A stretch of DNA of 49,270 nt from an uncultured Anaerolineales bacterium (GTDB taxonomy: Bacteria; Chloroflexota; Anaerolineae; Anaerolineales; Villigracilaceae), in assembly GCA_903873975.1 (NCBI GenBank), contig CAIQQN010000228.1, positions 1-49,270 on the forward strand, written 5' to 3'. Every line of letters begins with the position of its first letter. Position 1 is the stretch's first letter. Of this stretch, positions 15,393-23,331 are shown in pieces. Both the position numbers and the translations under genes were made by a program. The notes beneath the pieces were generated by a model. That model had not been told where the DNA came from. It worked only from the letters and a program-made list of their open reading frames with translations, and searched no databases.

Positions 15393-15791
15393 TTATTTCT
15401 GGTTCTCCTCAGGAGCCTTGTCCCAACCGGGGGTGGCGTGCGCCCGGCGATGCATTTCAGCGAACATCGGCGGAACACCTTCGCTCCACTGACCGTGGTA
15501 CTCCATCGGGCCATGCCCCATGTGCCGCATGCCCCAGCGAGGTCCCCAGATCATGCGGCGCATCGCACCGAAAGCTAGGAAGAGGAGGAAGAAGGCGAAC
15601 AGCACACCGAACACACCAAAGCCTGGGAACCACATGAAATGCCTGTATGGCAACGTTTCAGTGGCGGGGGCCTGGATATTCGTGGCGCCGCCGTGGGCTA
15701 CACCAGCCTGGTAGGCAATTAAACCCAGCCCTGCAATGGCAGCCAGCAGGACCAACCCTGCCAAAATACGAAAAATAATGTGTCTGGTCAT
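15393..15791 (-). CDS. Small two-helix membrane protein, first gene of the TCS operon
   Basis: A 132-residue protein with two transmembrane helices (about 7-29 and 54-77), a short external loop between them, and a cytoplasmic tail rich in Met, His, Trp and Arg (MRRMIWGPRWGMRHMGHGPM), ending near EENQK. The Met/His tail could bind copper or another soft metal. The longer open frame that extends to 16217 is rejected: ATG 15791 has AAGGAG six bases upstream and the earlier residues are antisense to the methyltransferase. The family is not recognised. Its place at the head of an operon with a ferredoxin and a two-component pair makes it a candidate sensor partner. Confidence 0.8.
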   Translation of the reverse strand: MTRHIIFRILAGLVLLAAIAGLGLIAYQAGVAHGGATNIQAPATETLPYRHFMWFPGFGVFGVLFAFFLLFLAFGAMRRMIWGPRWGMRHMGHGPMEYHGQWSEGVPPMFAEMHRRAHATPGWDKAPEENQK

Positions 15792-15814
15792 TAGTAAACT
15801 CCTTGTTTGATCGT

Positions 15815-15854
15815 GATTTCCTGTGAAATCTAAACCAGAGTATAAATTCTGGTT
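15815..15854. promoter_or_regulatory. Two adjacent palindromes in a divergent intergenic region
   Basis: GATTTC-ctgt-GAAATC (15815-15830) and AACCAGA-gtataaat-TCTGGTT (15833-15854) are three bases apart, between the minus-strand TCS operon (start 15791) and the methyltransferase (start 15927). The second spans TATACT on the minus strand, a possible -10 box. This would be a natural operator for the response regulator. Confidence 0.4.
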
Positions 15855-15926
15855 GTGAATTGAGTATGAAGGCGATGCGGAGAGATGATGCAGAATAAAC
15901 TGTTGTACAATGGGGAAGGTAAATAC

Positions 15927-16559
15927 ATGCAGAATGACCCCTTCCCACCCTCTGAATTTGACGAATGGGCCGAGACCTATGACCGGTCGGTTTCCATCGA
16001 CCAGTTCCCTTTTTGGGGGTATGAAAGCCTTCTGGATAGGATTGTTGCCTTGGCAGAAGCCAAACCCGGCTTGTCTGTCCTTGACCTGGGGACCGGCACT
16101 GGCAATTTGGCCTTGCGCTTTGCTGCTCTGGGTTGCAACCTTTGGTGCACTGATTTCTCGGCTCCCATGCTGGAAAAAGCGCATCAAAAACTTCCCGGCG
16201 CCTACTGCGTCCTGCATGACCTGCGCGGCGAATGGCCAGCCGAGTTAAATCGTACCTTCGACCGCATCGTCTCGGCCTTCGTTTTCCATCACTTCGAGTT
16301 GAACGAGAAAGTCCGCATCCTGCTTAGCCTGCTCCCCCGCCTGGCACCGGGAGGACTCATTGTGCTCGGCGATATCGCCTTCTGCAACCAGGCTGCACTG
16401 GAGCAGGCCAAGGTAAAAACCGGGGATGAGTGGGAGGAAGAATTCTACTGGCTGGCTGATGAGTCCCTGTTCGCGCTGGGACAGGTTGGTCTGACTGCTC
16501 ATTACGAACAAATATCGCGTTGCGCGGGAGTATTCATCCTGGCTTCTATTCAAAAATAA
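15927..16559 (+). CDS. Class I SAM-dependent methyltransferase
   Basis: A 210-residue methyltransferase of the small soluble class (Methyltransf_25/11-like); the substrate is unknown. Motif I VLDLGTGTGNLALRFAALG (about residues 49-67) binds SAM; motif II acidic residue in CTDFSAPMLEKA; FDRIVSAFVFHHF and LAPGGLIVLGDIAF are motifs III and IV. The opening EFDEWAETYDRSV is typical of YrrT-like enzymes. ATG 15927 with GGGGAAGG upstream is favoured over ATG 15885. TACAAT at 15906-15911 may be its -10 box, giving a very short leader. Divergent from the TCS operon. Confidence 0.88.
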   Translation: MQNDPFPPSEFDEWAETYDRSVSIDQFPFWGYESLLDRIVALAEAKPGLSVLDLGTGTGNLALRFAALGCNLWCTDFSAPMLEKAHQKLPGAYCVLHDLRGEWPAELNRTFDRIVSAFVFHHFELNEKVRILLSLLPRLAPGGLIVLGDIAFCNQAALEQAKVKTGDEWEEEFYWLADESLFALGQVGLTAHYEQISRCAGVFILASIQK

Positions 16560-16690
16560 GACATGGATGTTCAAAGAATCAAGTCTGGTTCTTCCCACCT
16601 GCTTCGTCCTAATCCCGGAACATACTTGAATGGTAGGGCGTCGGTAGAAAAAGGCTCTTCACCCTTCTTTTTTATCGCGAAGGAGACCAT

Positions 16691-17821
16691 ATGTCCCGCT
16701 TCCTGATGCTTCCACTCATTCTGGTTCTTATGCTCTCTGCTTGCGTCCCTGCAACGACAACACCGCTACATCCCACCGCAACTGAAACTCCTTTTTCGCC
16801 AACCCTCCCGACGATATCAACAATCTATCATTCCACTCCCCACTTTCAAGTTTTCATTATAAACTCTTTGACCACCTGTCTGGTCGGAAATGAGTTTGCC
16901 AGCGGTAATGTCTGCGCGGGAACTGCCTGTGGTGACTGTAATTGCACCAGAGAGGAATTCGACCCACCTGCGCCGCAGGTAGGCATACCACCGGAGCAGA
17001 TCAATGACCCGCAGTATTCTGCCTATGCGAACAAGGTCTGTCTGGATATCACGCTGACAGACCAGGAGGTCAAGGATATTATCGACGACATGGAACTCGT
17101 ACGCTCCCAGGCGTACGACTGGAGTGGTGGCGCGTTGGATCTGCAAATGGAATACACCATCCTGTCAGATGTGTACACCGGTTTCACTGCGCCTGATTAT
17201 GTCATCGGTCCCTACGAAATCGATGACGAGTTATTGAACAACTACGTTGCGACCGATACAGATTTCGTCTACGTGGTCAGCGGTTTATATGACCGGGCTC
17301 AGGGACTGCATTTGGCCTATTGGTGCGGCAGTTCCTACGGCGAATACAGCATACACGGCGCCACTTATTCCTACATCCAATACAACCATGATGCATGCAA
17401 TTCGGTGACCATCGCTGGTGAAACAGTCTATGAGCCGCTCATCCACGAATGGATCCACAGCCTGGACTGGGCGCTGAACTACGTGGATGGCGTCCCGGAC
17501 ATCTACCAGAATGCCGGTCCTGATTGGGCTAACTGGGGTCACGCTTCCTGGCCCGCCTGCGGGACAGGATCCTCCAATCCGCTCGACTGGTTTCCAAGCA
17601 TCGATTTATGCGAATGGGATCCCGATTGGATCGACTGCAATAATGTCGCTTCGGCAGGATCCTGCCTGCATGCCGGGGAAGTGGATGGCGGAGCCTCCTG
17701 GTATGAGCATGTGATCTCCGTCCACTACCCGCGTGATATCCAGTTTAACGGCAACTTCTGCCGCGACGGGCGGAAGGACTTCTCCGAAACAGGCGTGGAC
17801 AGCGGCTGGCCTTGCCCGTAA
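16691..17821 (+). CDS. Lipoprotein with zincin-like HExxH motif
   Basis: A 376-residue surface lipoprotein: signal peptide, lipobox LMLSAC at about residues 13-18, a Thr/Pro linker, then a Cys-rich stretch (CLVGN..CAGTACGDCNC). HEWIHSLDWALNY at about residues 256-268 carries the HExxH zinc-binding pattern; the third ligand is not obvious. Other blocks: YDWSGGALDLQMEY, and a C-terminal CRDGRKDFSETGVDSGWPCP, which resembles the C-x-DG-x-x-x-x-ETGVDCGGxCP surface motif with one Cys replaced by Ser. Aromatic and Asp-rich composition suits an extracellular enzyme. Peptidase activity is inferred from the motif only. GAAGGAGA precedes the ATG. Single gene. Confidence 0.75.
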   Translation: MSRFLMLPLILVLMLSACVPATTTPLHPTATETPFSPTLPTISTIYHSTPHFQVFIINSLTTCLVGNEFASGNVCAGTACGDCNCTREEFDPPAPQVGIPPEQINDPQYSAYANKVCLDITLTDQEVKDIIDDMELVRSQAYDWSGGALDLQMEYTILSDVYTGFTAPDYVIGPYEIDDELLNNYVATDTDFVYVVSGLYDRAQGLHLAYWCGSSYGEYSIHGATYSYIQYNHDACNSVTIAGETVYEPLIHEWIHSLDWALNYVDGVPDIYQNAGPDWANWGHASWPACGTGSSNPLDWFPSIDLCEWDPDWIDCNNVASAGSCLHAGEVDGGASWYEHVISVHYPRDIQFNGNFCRDGRKDFSETGVDSGWPCP

Positions 17822-17930
17822 AAATGCTTTGATTTCATTGATTCACTCTTTCAAGAACGGAGTGATAGAGTGAGGGGCAATCCTGAAAACGCATATAGTA
17901 CAATACAACCTTCCATCCAAAAGGACTCAC

Positions 17931-18920
17931 ATGCCAGATCCTGTAATAACTGTCAATAACCTCTCCAAGCACTACAAAGTCCCCGTTCGCGAAGCTGGGT
18001 TGAAAGCTGCCACGAAGAGTCTGTTCAAGCGTACTTACAACACCATCAAAGCAGTGGACGGCATCTCCTTCACCATCGATCCGGGCGAGGTGGTCGGATT
18101 CCTTGGACCGAACGGAGCCGGGAAGACCACCACGCTCAAGATGCTCTCGGGACTGCTCTTCCCTACCGTCGGGACGCCCGATGTGCTTGGTTTCCAGCCG
18201 TCCCGCCGCCAGGCTGACTTCCTGCGGCAGATCACATTGGTGATGGGCAACCGCTCGCAGATGGCCTGGGACCTGCCCGCGTTGGATTCGTTCGAGTTGC
18301 AGCGCGCCATTTACGGAATCCCACGCCCGGAATTCATCAAGACGCGCGACGAGTTCATCGAACTGCTCGAAGTGAAGGATCTAGTCAGGAAACCGGTCCG
18401 TAACCTGTCGCTGGGCGAACGAATGAAGATGGAAATCATCGGGGCGCTGCTGCACCGTCCCAAGATGCTTTTTCTGGACGAGCCGACCATCGGCTTGGAT
18501 GTGACCATGCAGCGCCGCATCCGTCAGTTCGTGGAGGAGTACAACCGGCGCTATGGCGCCACCGTCCTGCTGACCAGCCACTACATGGCCGACGTGGAGG
18601 CGCTCTGCAAGCGCGTCATTGTCATCCATAACGGCAAACTACTCTTCGATGGTGACCTGTCAGCGCTAGTGGACCGCTTCTCTGCTTTTAAGACCATCGG
18701 TGTAACGCTGGCAAATGGCTTCAGCAGTTTCAGCCAGTATGGCGAGGTGCTGAACCAGGATGCCGGCCACGTGACGCTACGCATCCCACGCGAGAAGACA
18801 CCGGAAATTACAGCGCGCATTTTGGCGGAGCAACCGGTGGATGACCTCACAGTTGAAGACCCGCCAATTGAAGATGTCATCGAGAAGGTCTTCAACCAGC
18901 AGAGTGCAGAGGCGGCATGA
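17931..18920 (+). CDS. ABC transporter ATP-binding protein (COG4586-like)
   Basis: The ATPase that drives the two permeases encoded next to it. Walker A GPNGAGKTT (about residues 59-67), Q-loop region, signature LSLGERMKMEI, Walker B MLFLDEPTIGLD and the switch His in LLTSHYMADVE. The N-terminal extension (HYKVPVREAGLKAATKSLFKR) and the long C-terminal part after residue 235 are characteristic of the COG4586 ABC-2 group, usually found with COG4587 and COG3694 permeases as here. The exported substrate is unknown. AAGGA lies upstream. Its stop overlaps the next start by four bases. Confidence 0.93.
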   Translation: MPDPVITVNNLSKHYKVPVREAGLKAATKSLFKRTYNTIKAVDGISFTIDPGEVVGFLGPNGAGKTTTLKMLSGLLFPTVGTPDVLGFQPSRRQADFLRQITLVMGNRSQMAWDLPALDSFELQRAIYGIPRPEFIKTRDEFIELLEVKDLVRKPVRNLSLGERMKMEIIGALLHRPKMLFLDEPTIGLDVTMQRRIRQFVEEYNRRYGATVLLTSHYMADVEALCKRVIVIHNGKLLFDGDLSALVDRFSAFKTIGVTLANGFSSFSQYGEVLNQDAGHVTLRIPREKTPEITARILAEQPVDDLTVEDPPIEDVIEKVFNQQSAEAA

Positions 18921-19720
18921 AGCGTTATCTTGACTTTTATTTGACCAGCATGAAGATGGCCATCCTGCAACAATTCCAGTACCGGGCTCAGAACTATTTC
19001 TACATGATTGGAATGATCGCCGAACCGGTTGTCTACCTGGTGGTCTGGTCTACCGTTGCCAACCAGCAAGGTGGCTCGGTGGGCGGGTACACGGCGGGTG
19101 CCTTTGCTGCCTACTACATCGTCTGGACGCTGGTGCGCAACATGAATATCGTCTTCACGCCTTACGGTTGGGAGGGGCGCATTCAGCGCGGCCAGCTCTC
19201 CGGGGAACTGCTGCGTCCTATCCATCCCCTCCACAAGGATGTGTCTGAATTTGCCGGCTGGAAGTTCGTCGTCATCGTTCTGTGGCTGCCAATTGCCGCA
19301 GTGCTGACGCTCATTTTCAAGCCTGTCCTGCATCCGACCTGGTTGCAGGTGGTGGTGTTCTTTTTAGCGATCTGGGGTGCATATCTCCTGCGCACTATGT
19401 TCCTTTCCCTGCTGGGAATGATCACATTCTGGACCACGCGCGTAGGCGCTATCTATGAACTATACTTTGCCTTGGAGTTGATATTGTCCGGGCGGCTCGT
19501 GCCGCTGACGCTCATGCCCGGTTGGGTGCAGCATGTTACCGCCTTCCTGCCCTTCCAGTGGACTTTCTACTTTCCCATCAATGCCCTGGTCGGCACGCCG
19601 ACGACATCTGAATTGCTGACCGGGCTGGGCATCCAATTGCTGTGGGTCCTGGGCGGGATGTTGCTGGTTAACATCGTCTGGCATTTTGGCATTCGTCGCT
19701 TCTCGTCGGTAGGGAATTAG
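18917..19720 (+). CDS. ABC-2 type permease (COG4587-like)
   Basis: A 267-residue inner-membrane permease with six predicted helices (about 25-45, 60-80, 108-130, 140-165, 175-200, 232-255). The amphipathic start MKRYLDFYLTSMKMAILQQFQYRAQNYF is typical of the family. It begins inside the stop of the ATPase gene (ATGA) and is followed after 19 bases by a second permease, so the transporter is probably ATPase2-permeaseA-permeaseB. The direction is presumed export, as for ABC-2 systems. Confidence 0.9.
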   Translation: MKRYLDFYLTSMKMAILQQFQYRAQNYFYMIGMIAEPVVYLVVWSTVANQQGGSVGGYTAGAFAAYYIVWTLVRNMNIVFTPYGWEGRIQRGQLSGELLRPIHPLHKDVSEFAGWKFVVIVLWLPIAAVLTLIFKPVLHPTWLQVVVFFLAIWGAYLLRTMFLSLLGMITFWTTRVGAIYELYFALELILSGRLVPLTLMPGWVQHVTAFLPFQWTFYFPINALVGTPTTSELLTGLGIQLLWVLGGMLLVNIVWHFGIRRFSSVGN

Positions 19721-19739
19721 GAACTTAAACAGGTACCTT

Positions 19740-20525
19740 ATGAAAATCCTCAAACTCAGCTGGAGTTACCTGCGGATTGGCATCGCCAACGAGATGCAAT
19801 ATCGGGTCAACTTCTTCATCCAAGTCCTGCAATCTTTCATCGCCCTAGCTACCGGTCTCATCGGCCTGTGGCTTGTCTTCAGCCACACAACAAACCTGGG
19901 TGGCTGGAGTCAGCCCGAACTGCTGGCGGTGATGGGCGTCTATATAATGATGGGAGGCATCATCCAAACTGCCATCCAACCGAATATGCAGCGTCTGATG
20001 GACGAGATCCAGGATGGGACGCTCGACTTTGCCCTGACCAAGCCGGTGGACGGGCAGATCCTGGTCAGCATCCGTGAGTTCCGCTTCTGGAAGTTGACCG
20101 ACGTGGTCGTCGGGCTGGTGGTGCTGATCATTGCTGTGGTGCAATTGCAGGAGAAAATCGGGATCTCGCAGGCGCTTGCCTTCACCGCTGCACTGATCCT
20201 GGGCGGGATCATGATCTACTGCTTCTGGCTCATCCTGACTACCACCGCCTTCTGGCTTATCCGCATCTGGGAACTGGTTAACCTGTTTGAGGGACTGTAC
20301 GCCGCAGGCCGGTGGCCTGTCACCATCTACCCGGACTGGCTTCGCATTGGGTTGACATTCCTTGTCCCGGTGGCGTTTGCAGTCACTGTCCCGGCGGAGG
20401 CGCTGACGGACCGCCTGACCCCGCTGACCCTGCTGGGTGCTCTTGGTTTGGCGGTGCTCCTGATGGCATTGGCGCGCTTCATCTGGCGGCTGGGCGTACG
20501 CAGCTATTCGGGCGCCTCAGCGTAG
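19740..20525 (+). CDS. ABC-2 type permease (COG3694-like)
   Basis: The second membrane subunit of the same exporter, 261 residues, six helices. KLSWSYLRIGIANEMQYRVNFFIQVLQS at the start, followed by MGGIIQTAIQPNMQRLMDEI and TLDFALTKPVDGQILVS, are the conserved cytoplasmic loops of the COG3694 group. Hydrophobic segments at about 30-52, 60-80, 118-136, 145-170, 200-220 and 230-250. AGGTACCTT lies upstream of the ATG. rlmB follows, but with its own promoter-like box. Confidence 0.9.
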   Translation: MKILKLSWSYLRIGIANEMQYRVNFFIQVLQSFIALATGLIGLWLVFSHTTNLGGWSQPELLAVMGVYIMMGGIIQTAIQPNMQRLMDEIQDGTLDFALTKPVDGQILVSIREFRFWKLTDVVVGLVVLIIAVVQLQEKIGISQALAFTAALILGGIMIYCFWLILTTTAFWLIRIWELVNLFEGLYAAGRWPVTIYPDWLRIGLTFLVPVAFAVTVPAEALTDRLTPLTLLGALGLAVLLMALARFIWRLGVRSYSGASA

Positions 20526-20552
20526 GAGCGAGCTGCATCCGCCCGAATGGTT

Positions 20553-20558
20553 TACAAT
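20553..20558 (+). promoter_or_regulatory. -10 box placing rlmB on a leaderless transcript
   Basis: TACAAT ends six bases before ATG 20565, so the predicted transcription start is the A of the start codon. No ribosome site precedes the ATG. No good -35 match was found at 17 bases. Confidence 0.4.
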
Positions 20559-20564
20559 ATCCCC

Positions 20565-21302
20565 ATGAAAGAATTCATCTATGGACGTAACCCGGTCTAT
20601 GAGACCCTGCGTGCCAGAAGGCGTGACGTTTTTCGCCTGCAAGTTGCTGAAGGTATACAGGACAAGGGCCGCCTGGCCGAGATTTTGGATTTTGCGGCCA
20701 AACGTAAGATCCCCGTGGAACGCGTGCCACGCCTCCAGCTGGACAAACTCAGCGAAAGCCATCAAGGGGTGGCGTTGGAGGCCAGTGCCTATCCCTACGT
20801 GGGGCTGGATGACATTCTCGAAAACGCCAAAACGCGCAATGAGCTGCTCTTTGTTCTGATTCTGGACACACTTCAGAACCCGCAGAACTTGGGCACCATC
20901 CTCCGCACGGCGGAAGCGGTGGGTGTGCACGGCGTGCTCATCCCCACCCACCGGGCAGCGGAGATTACCCCGGCGGTCGTCTCGACTTCGGCCGGAGCCT
21001 CTGAACACATGCTGGTGGCGCAGGCTAACCTGGCCCAGGCCATCGTTGAGCTGAAGGAAGCCAATGCTTGGGTCGTTGGCCTAGATCAAAGCCCGGAGTC
21101 CAAAGACCTGTTTGAGGTCCGGCTGGATGGCGCTCTGGCGGTGGTGGTGGGCAGCGAAGGGGAAGGCATCCGCCCGCTGGTCCGCCAATCCTGTGATTTC
21201 CTGCTTCGCCTCCCTATGCAGGGACAGATCGAATCATTGAATGCCGCTGTGGCAGGGTCTGTGGCCTTGTACCTGGCATATCTTGCACGTCACAGATCGT
21301 AG
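20565..21302 (+). CDS. rlmB: 23S rRNA 2'-O-methyltransferase RlmB, TrmH/SpoU family
   Basis: SPOUT methyltransferase that modifies ribose 2'-O of 23S rRNA (G2251 in E. coli). N-terminal substrate-binding domain: FIYGRNPVYETLRA and RLQLDKLSESHQGVALEA (about residues 3-80). Catalytic SPOUT domain with the three SpoU motifs: DTLQNPQNLGTILRTAEAVG, VVGSEGEGIRPLV and LPMQGQIESLNAAVAGSVAL. At 245 residues it is normal. ATG 20565 is chosen over ATG 20547 because the family starts at about F-x-x-G-R-N-P. The stop codon lies inside a palindromic repeat (21299-21349) that may end the transcript. Confidence 0.94.
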   Translation: MKEFIYGRNPVYETLRARRRDVFRLQVAEGIQDKGRLAEILDFAAKRKIPVERVPRLQLDKLSESHQGVALEASAYPYVGLDDILENAKTRNELLFVLILDTLQNPQNLGTILRTAEAVGVHGVLIPTHRAAEITPAVVSTSAGASEHMLVAQANLAQAIVELKEANAWVVGLDQSPESKDLFEVRLDGALAVVVGSEGEGIRPLVRQSCDFLLRLPMQGQIESLNAAVAGSVALYLAYLARHRS

Positions 21303-21349
21303 GAGCAGGGTCTGTCCCTGCCCAGGGTGACCATGAAGGTCGCCCCTAC
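21299..21349. repeat. Palindromic intergenic repeat, GTAGG...CCTAC type
   Basis: Outer arms GTAGGAGC (21299-21306) and GCCCCTAC (21342-21349) enclose GCAGGG-tctgt-CCCTGC (21305-21321) and GGGTGACC-atgaa-GGTCGCCC (21325-21345, one G-T pair). This matches the wording of dispersed GTAGGGGCGACC repeats seen in many genomes. It includes the rlmB stop codon and may act as its terminator. Confidence 0.6.
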
Positions 21350-21366
21350 ATTTACGGAGGAACCTC

Positions 21367-22692
21367 ATGCCAACTGCGTCGTTTCATTTTCCAAAAGGTT
21401 TCCAGTGGGGAACGGCCACCTCCTCGCACCAGGTGGAAGGCGGCAATACCAACAACAACTGGTACAAGTGGGAACAGGAGGGACATACCGCCCACAAGTC
21501 CGGGCTGGCCAGCGACTGGTGGGGTGGTCGCTGGAAGGAGGATTTTGATCGCGCCGCCGAGGCAGGTCAGAACGCCCACCGCTTATCGGTGGAATGGAGC
21601 CGCATTCAGCCAACACCTGACCGCTGGGACGAAGAAGCCCTGGAGCGCTATCGGATCATGCTGCGCGGCCTGCGTGACCGGAACATAATGCCAATGGTCA
21701 CCCTGCACCATTTCACCGACCCGCTTTGGCTGGGCGAGTTGGGAGGCTGGGAAACCGATGCGGTCGTGCCCCTGTTTGAGAAGTTCACTACCAAAGTAGT
21801 CGAAGCGCTGAAAGAGTATTGCTCGCTATGGTGTACCATCAATGAGCCAAACGCCTATGCCACCGAAGGATATCTCCGCCGCCACTTCCCACCCGGCAAA
21901 TCGGATCTCAAACTGGACTTCCGGGTGCAGGCGAATATGGCGCGCGCCCACGCTTCTGCATATCGCGCCATCCACGCCCTCCAGCCCGAGGCGCGCGTCG
22001 GCTACGCCCTGCACTTCCGTCCACAGGAACCGGCCCACTCGTGGTCTCCCCTCGACCAGTTGATGCGGAACATCACGTTCGGGGGGTTCAATACGCCCTT
22101 CCCATCTGCCATCTCGACTGGCGTGCTGAAGTCGCCGCTGGGCAGGATCTCCGTCCCGGAAGCCAAAGGTACGCAGGACTTCTTCGGCCTGAATTACTAC
22201 TCGGTGGATACGGTGGCCTTCGACCTGAGAAAACCCGAGGAGCTTTATTCGCGCTCGTTCTTTCCCGAAGGCACCGACCTGGCTGACGCCGGGATGAACT
22301 CCAACACGCCGGAGGGTTTCTTCTGGGCCTTCAAGTGGGCTGTCAAGACCTACCCGAACCTGCCCATCATCGTCACCGAAAATGGCATCGAAGATAGCAC
22401 TGACCGCATCCGCCCGCGCTACCTCGCCCAGCACGTCCACGCCATGTGGCGGGCGGTCAACTTCAATTGGCCAATCAAGGGCTACTTCCACTGGTCGTTG
22501 GTGGACAACTTCGAGTGGGAACGCGGCTGGACCCAGCGCTTCGGCCTGTGGGGTATTGACATCGAGACCCAGCAGCGTACCAAGCGCCCCTCCGCTGACC
22601 TGTATGCGGCTATCTGCAAGGAGAACGGGCTGACTTCCGAGATGGTGCAGAAATACTGTCCCGAGGTGTACGAGAAGTTGTTCCCGGCATAA
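21367..22692 (+). CDS. Glycoside hydrolase family 1 (beta-glycosidase)
   Basis: Cytoplasmic retaining beta-glycosidase, 441 residues, TIM barrel. FPKGFQWGTATSSHQVEGG is the GH1 N-terminal signature; the acid/base Glu lies in TINEPNAYA (about residues 157-165) and the nucleophile Glu in IIVTENGIED (about 335-344). YFHWSLVDNFEWERGW near the end lines the sugar site. No signal peptide, so it acts on imported disaccharides or glycosides. The specificity (glucoside, galactoside, phospho-sugar) is not predictable. GGAGG lies eight bases before the ATG. No transporter gene is adjacent. Confidence 0.95.
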   Translation: MPTASFHFPKGFQWGTATSSHQVEGGNTNNNWYKWEQEGHTAHKSGLASDWWGGRWKEDFDRAAEAGQNAHRLSVEWSRIQPTPDRWDEEALERYRIMLRGLRDRNIMPMVTLHHFTDPLWLGELGGWETDAVVPLFEKFTTKVVEALKEYCSLWCTINEPNAYATEGYLRRHFPPGKSDLKLDFRVQANMARAHASAYRAIHALQPEARVGYALHFRPQEPAHSWSPLDQLMRNITFGGFNTPFPSAISTGVLKSPLGRISVPEAKGTQDFFGLNYYSVDTVAFDLRKPEELYSRSFFPEGTDLADAGMNSNTPEGFFWAFKWAVKTYPNLPIIVTENGIEDSTDRIRPRYLAQHVHAMWRAVNFNWPIKGYFHWSLVDNFEWERGWTQRFGLWGIDIETQQRTKRPSADLYAAICKENGLTSEMVQKYCPEVYEKLFPA

Positions 22693-22704
22693 ACCACACA
22701 TGAC

Positions 22705-22737
22705 AGACGATGGTCAATGATCGATCGTCCATCGTCT
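22705..22737. repeat. Inverted repeat after the GH1 gene
   Basis: AGACGATGG (22705-22713) and CCATCGTCT (22729-22737), nine perfect pairs with a 15-base loop that contains GATCGATC. It could end the GH1 transcript; there is no U-run on this strand. Confidence 0.4.
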
Positions 22738-22772
22738 CTTCCCGGGCATTGACCCTGACCTCACACATCACT

Positions 22773-23300
22773 ATGAACTCTATTCTTGAAACCATTTTCA
22801 AACGCCGTTCTATCCGCAAGTACACCGACCAACCTGTGGAACCCGAAAAACTGGATCTGCTCCTGCAGGCTGCCATGGCTGCACCTTCAGCAATGAACTG
22901 CAAACCGTGGGAATTCGTGGTCGTAACTGACCCGCAGATATTGGCTCAGTTCCGCAAGCGGCTCATCTTTGGCAACCGCAATGCCCCGGCGGCGATTGTT
23001 GTATGTGGAAATCCGTCTCTTTCGACCAATCCTGCCGCGCGGCTGTTCTGGGTGCAGGATTGCAGCCTGGCGGGTGAGAATATCCTCATTGCTGCCGCCG
23101 GGCTGGGACTGGGTACGGTCTGGGTGGGAGTTCATCCTGTGGCGGAGTTCATGCGCGTGGTGCGGGAGATTCTCGGTCTGCCAAAGTACATCACCCCGCT
23201 GGGGCTGCTCTACATTGGTTACCCGGCGGAGGAGAAGCCAGCGCGGACGCAGTATGATGCTGGCCGCGTCCATTGGCAGAAGTACGAAAAACGCAAGTGA
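22773..23300 (+). CDS. Nitroreductase-family flavoprotein
   Basis: A 175-residue FMN-dependent oxidoreductase. IFKRRSIRKYTDQPVEPEKLDLLLQAAMAAPSAMN (about residues 6-41) is the family's FMN-binding N-terminus, with the R-R-S-I-R-x-Y/F motif; AAAGLGLGTVWVGVHP and GLLYIGYPAEEKPAR form the second FMN contact. The natural substrate (quinone, nitro compound or other electrophile) is not predictable. ATG 22773 is chosen: the in-frame ATG at 22710 lies in the inverted repeat. A second, distant family member is at 44220. Confidence 0.9.
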   Translation: MNSILETIFKRRSIRKYTDQPVEPEKLDLLLQAAMAAPSAMNCKPWEFVVVTDPQILAQFRKRLIFGNRNAPAAIVVCGNPSLSTNPAARLFWVQDCSLAGENILIAAAGLGLGTVWVGVHPVAEFMRVVREILGLPKYITPLGLLYIGYPAEEKPARTQYDAGRVHWQKYEKRK

Positions 23301-23331
23301 AGGGAAAGATCATGAACGCAAAGTTGCTAAT

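Noticed and set aside
15792-16217. N-terminal extension of the 132-residue membrane protein
   Set aside because: It is antisense to the methyltransferase gene, and ATG 15791 has a proper ribosome site and begins a natural membrane helix.
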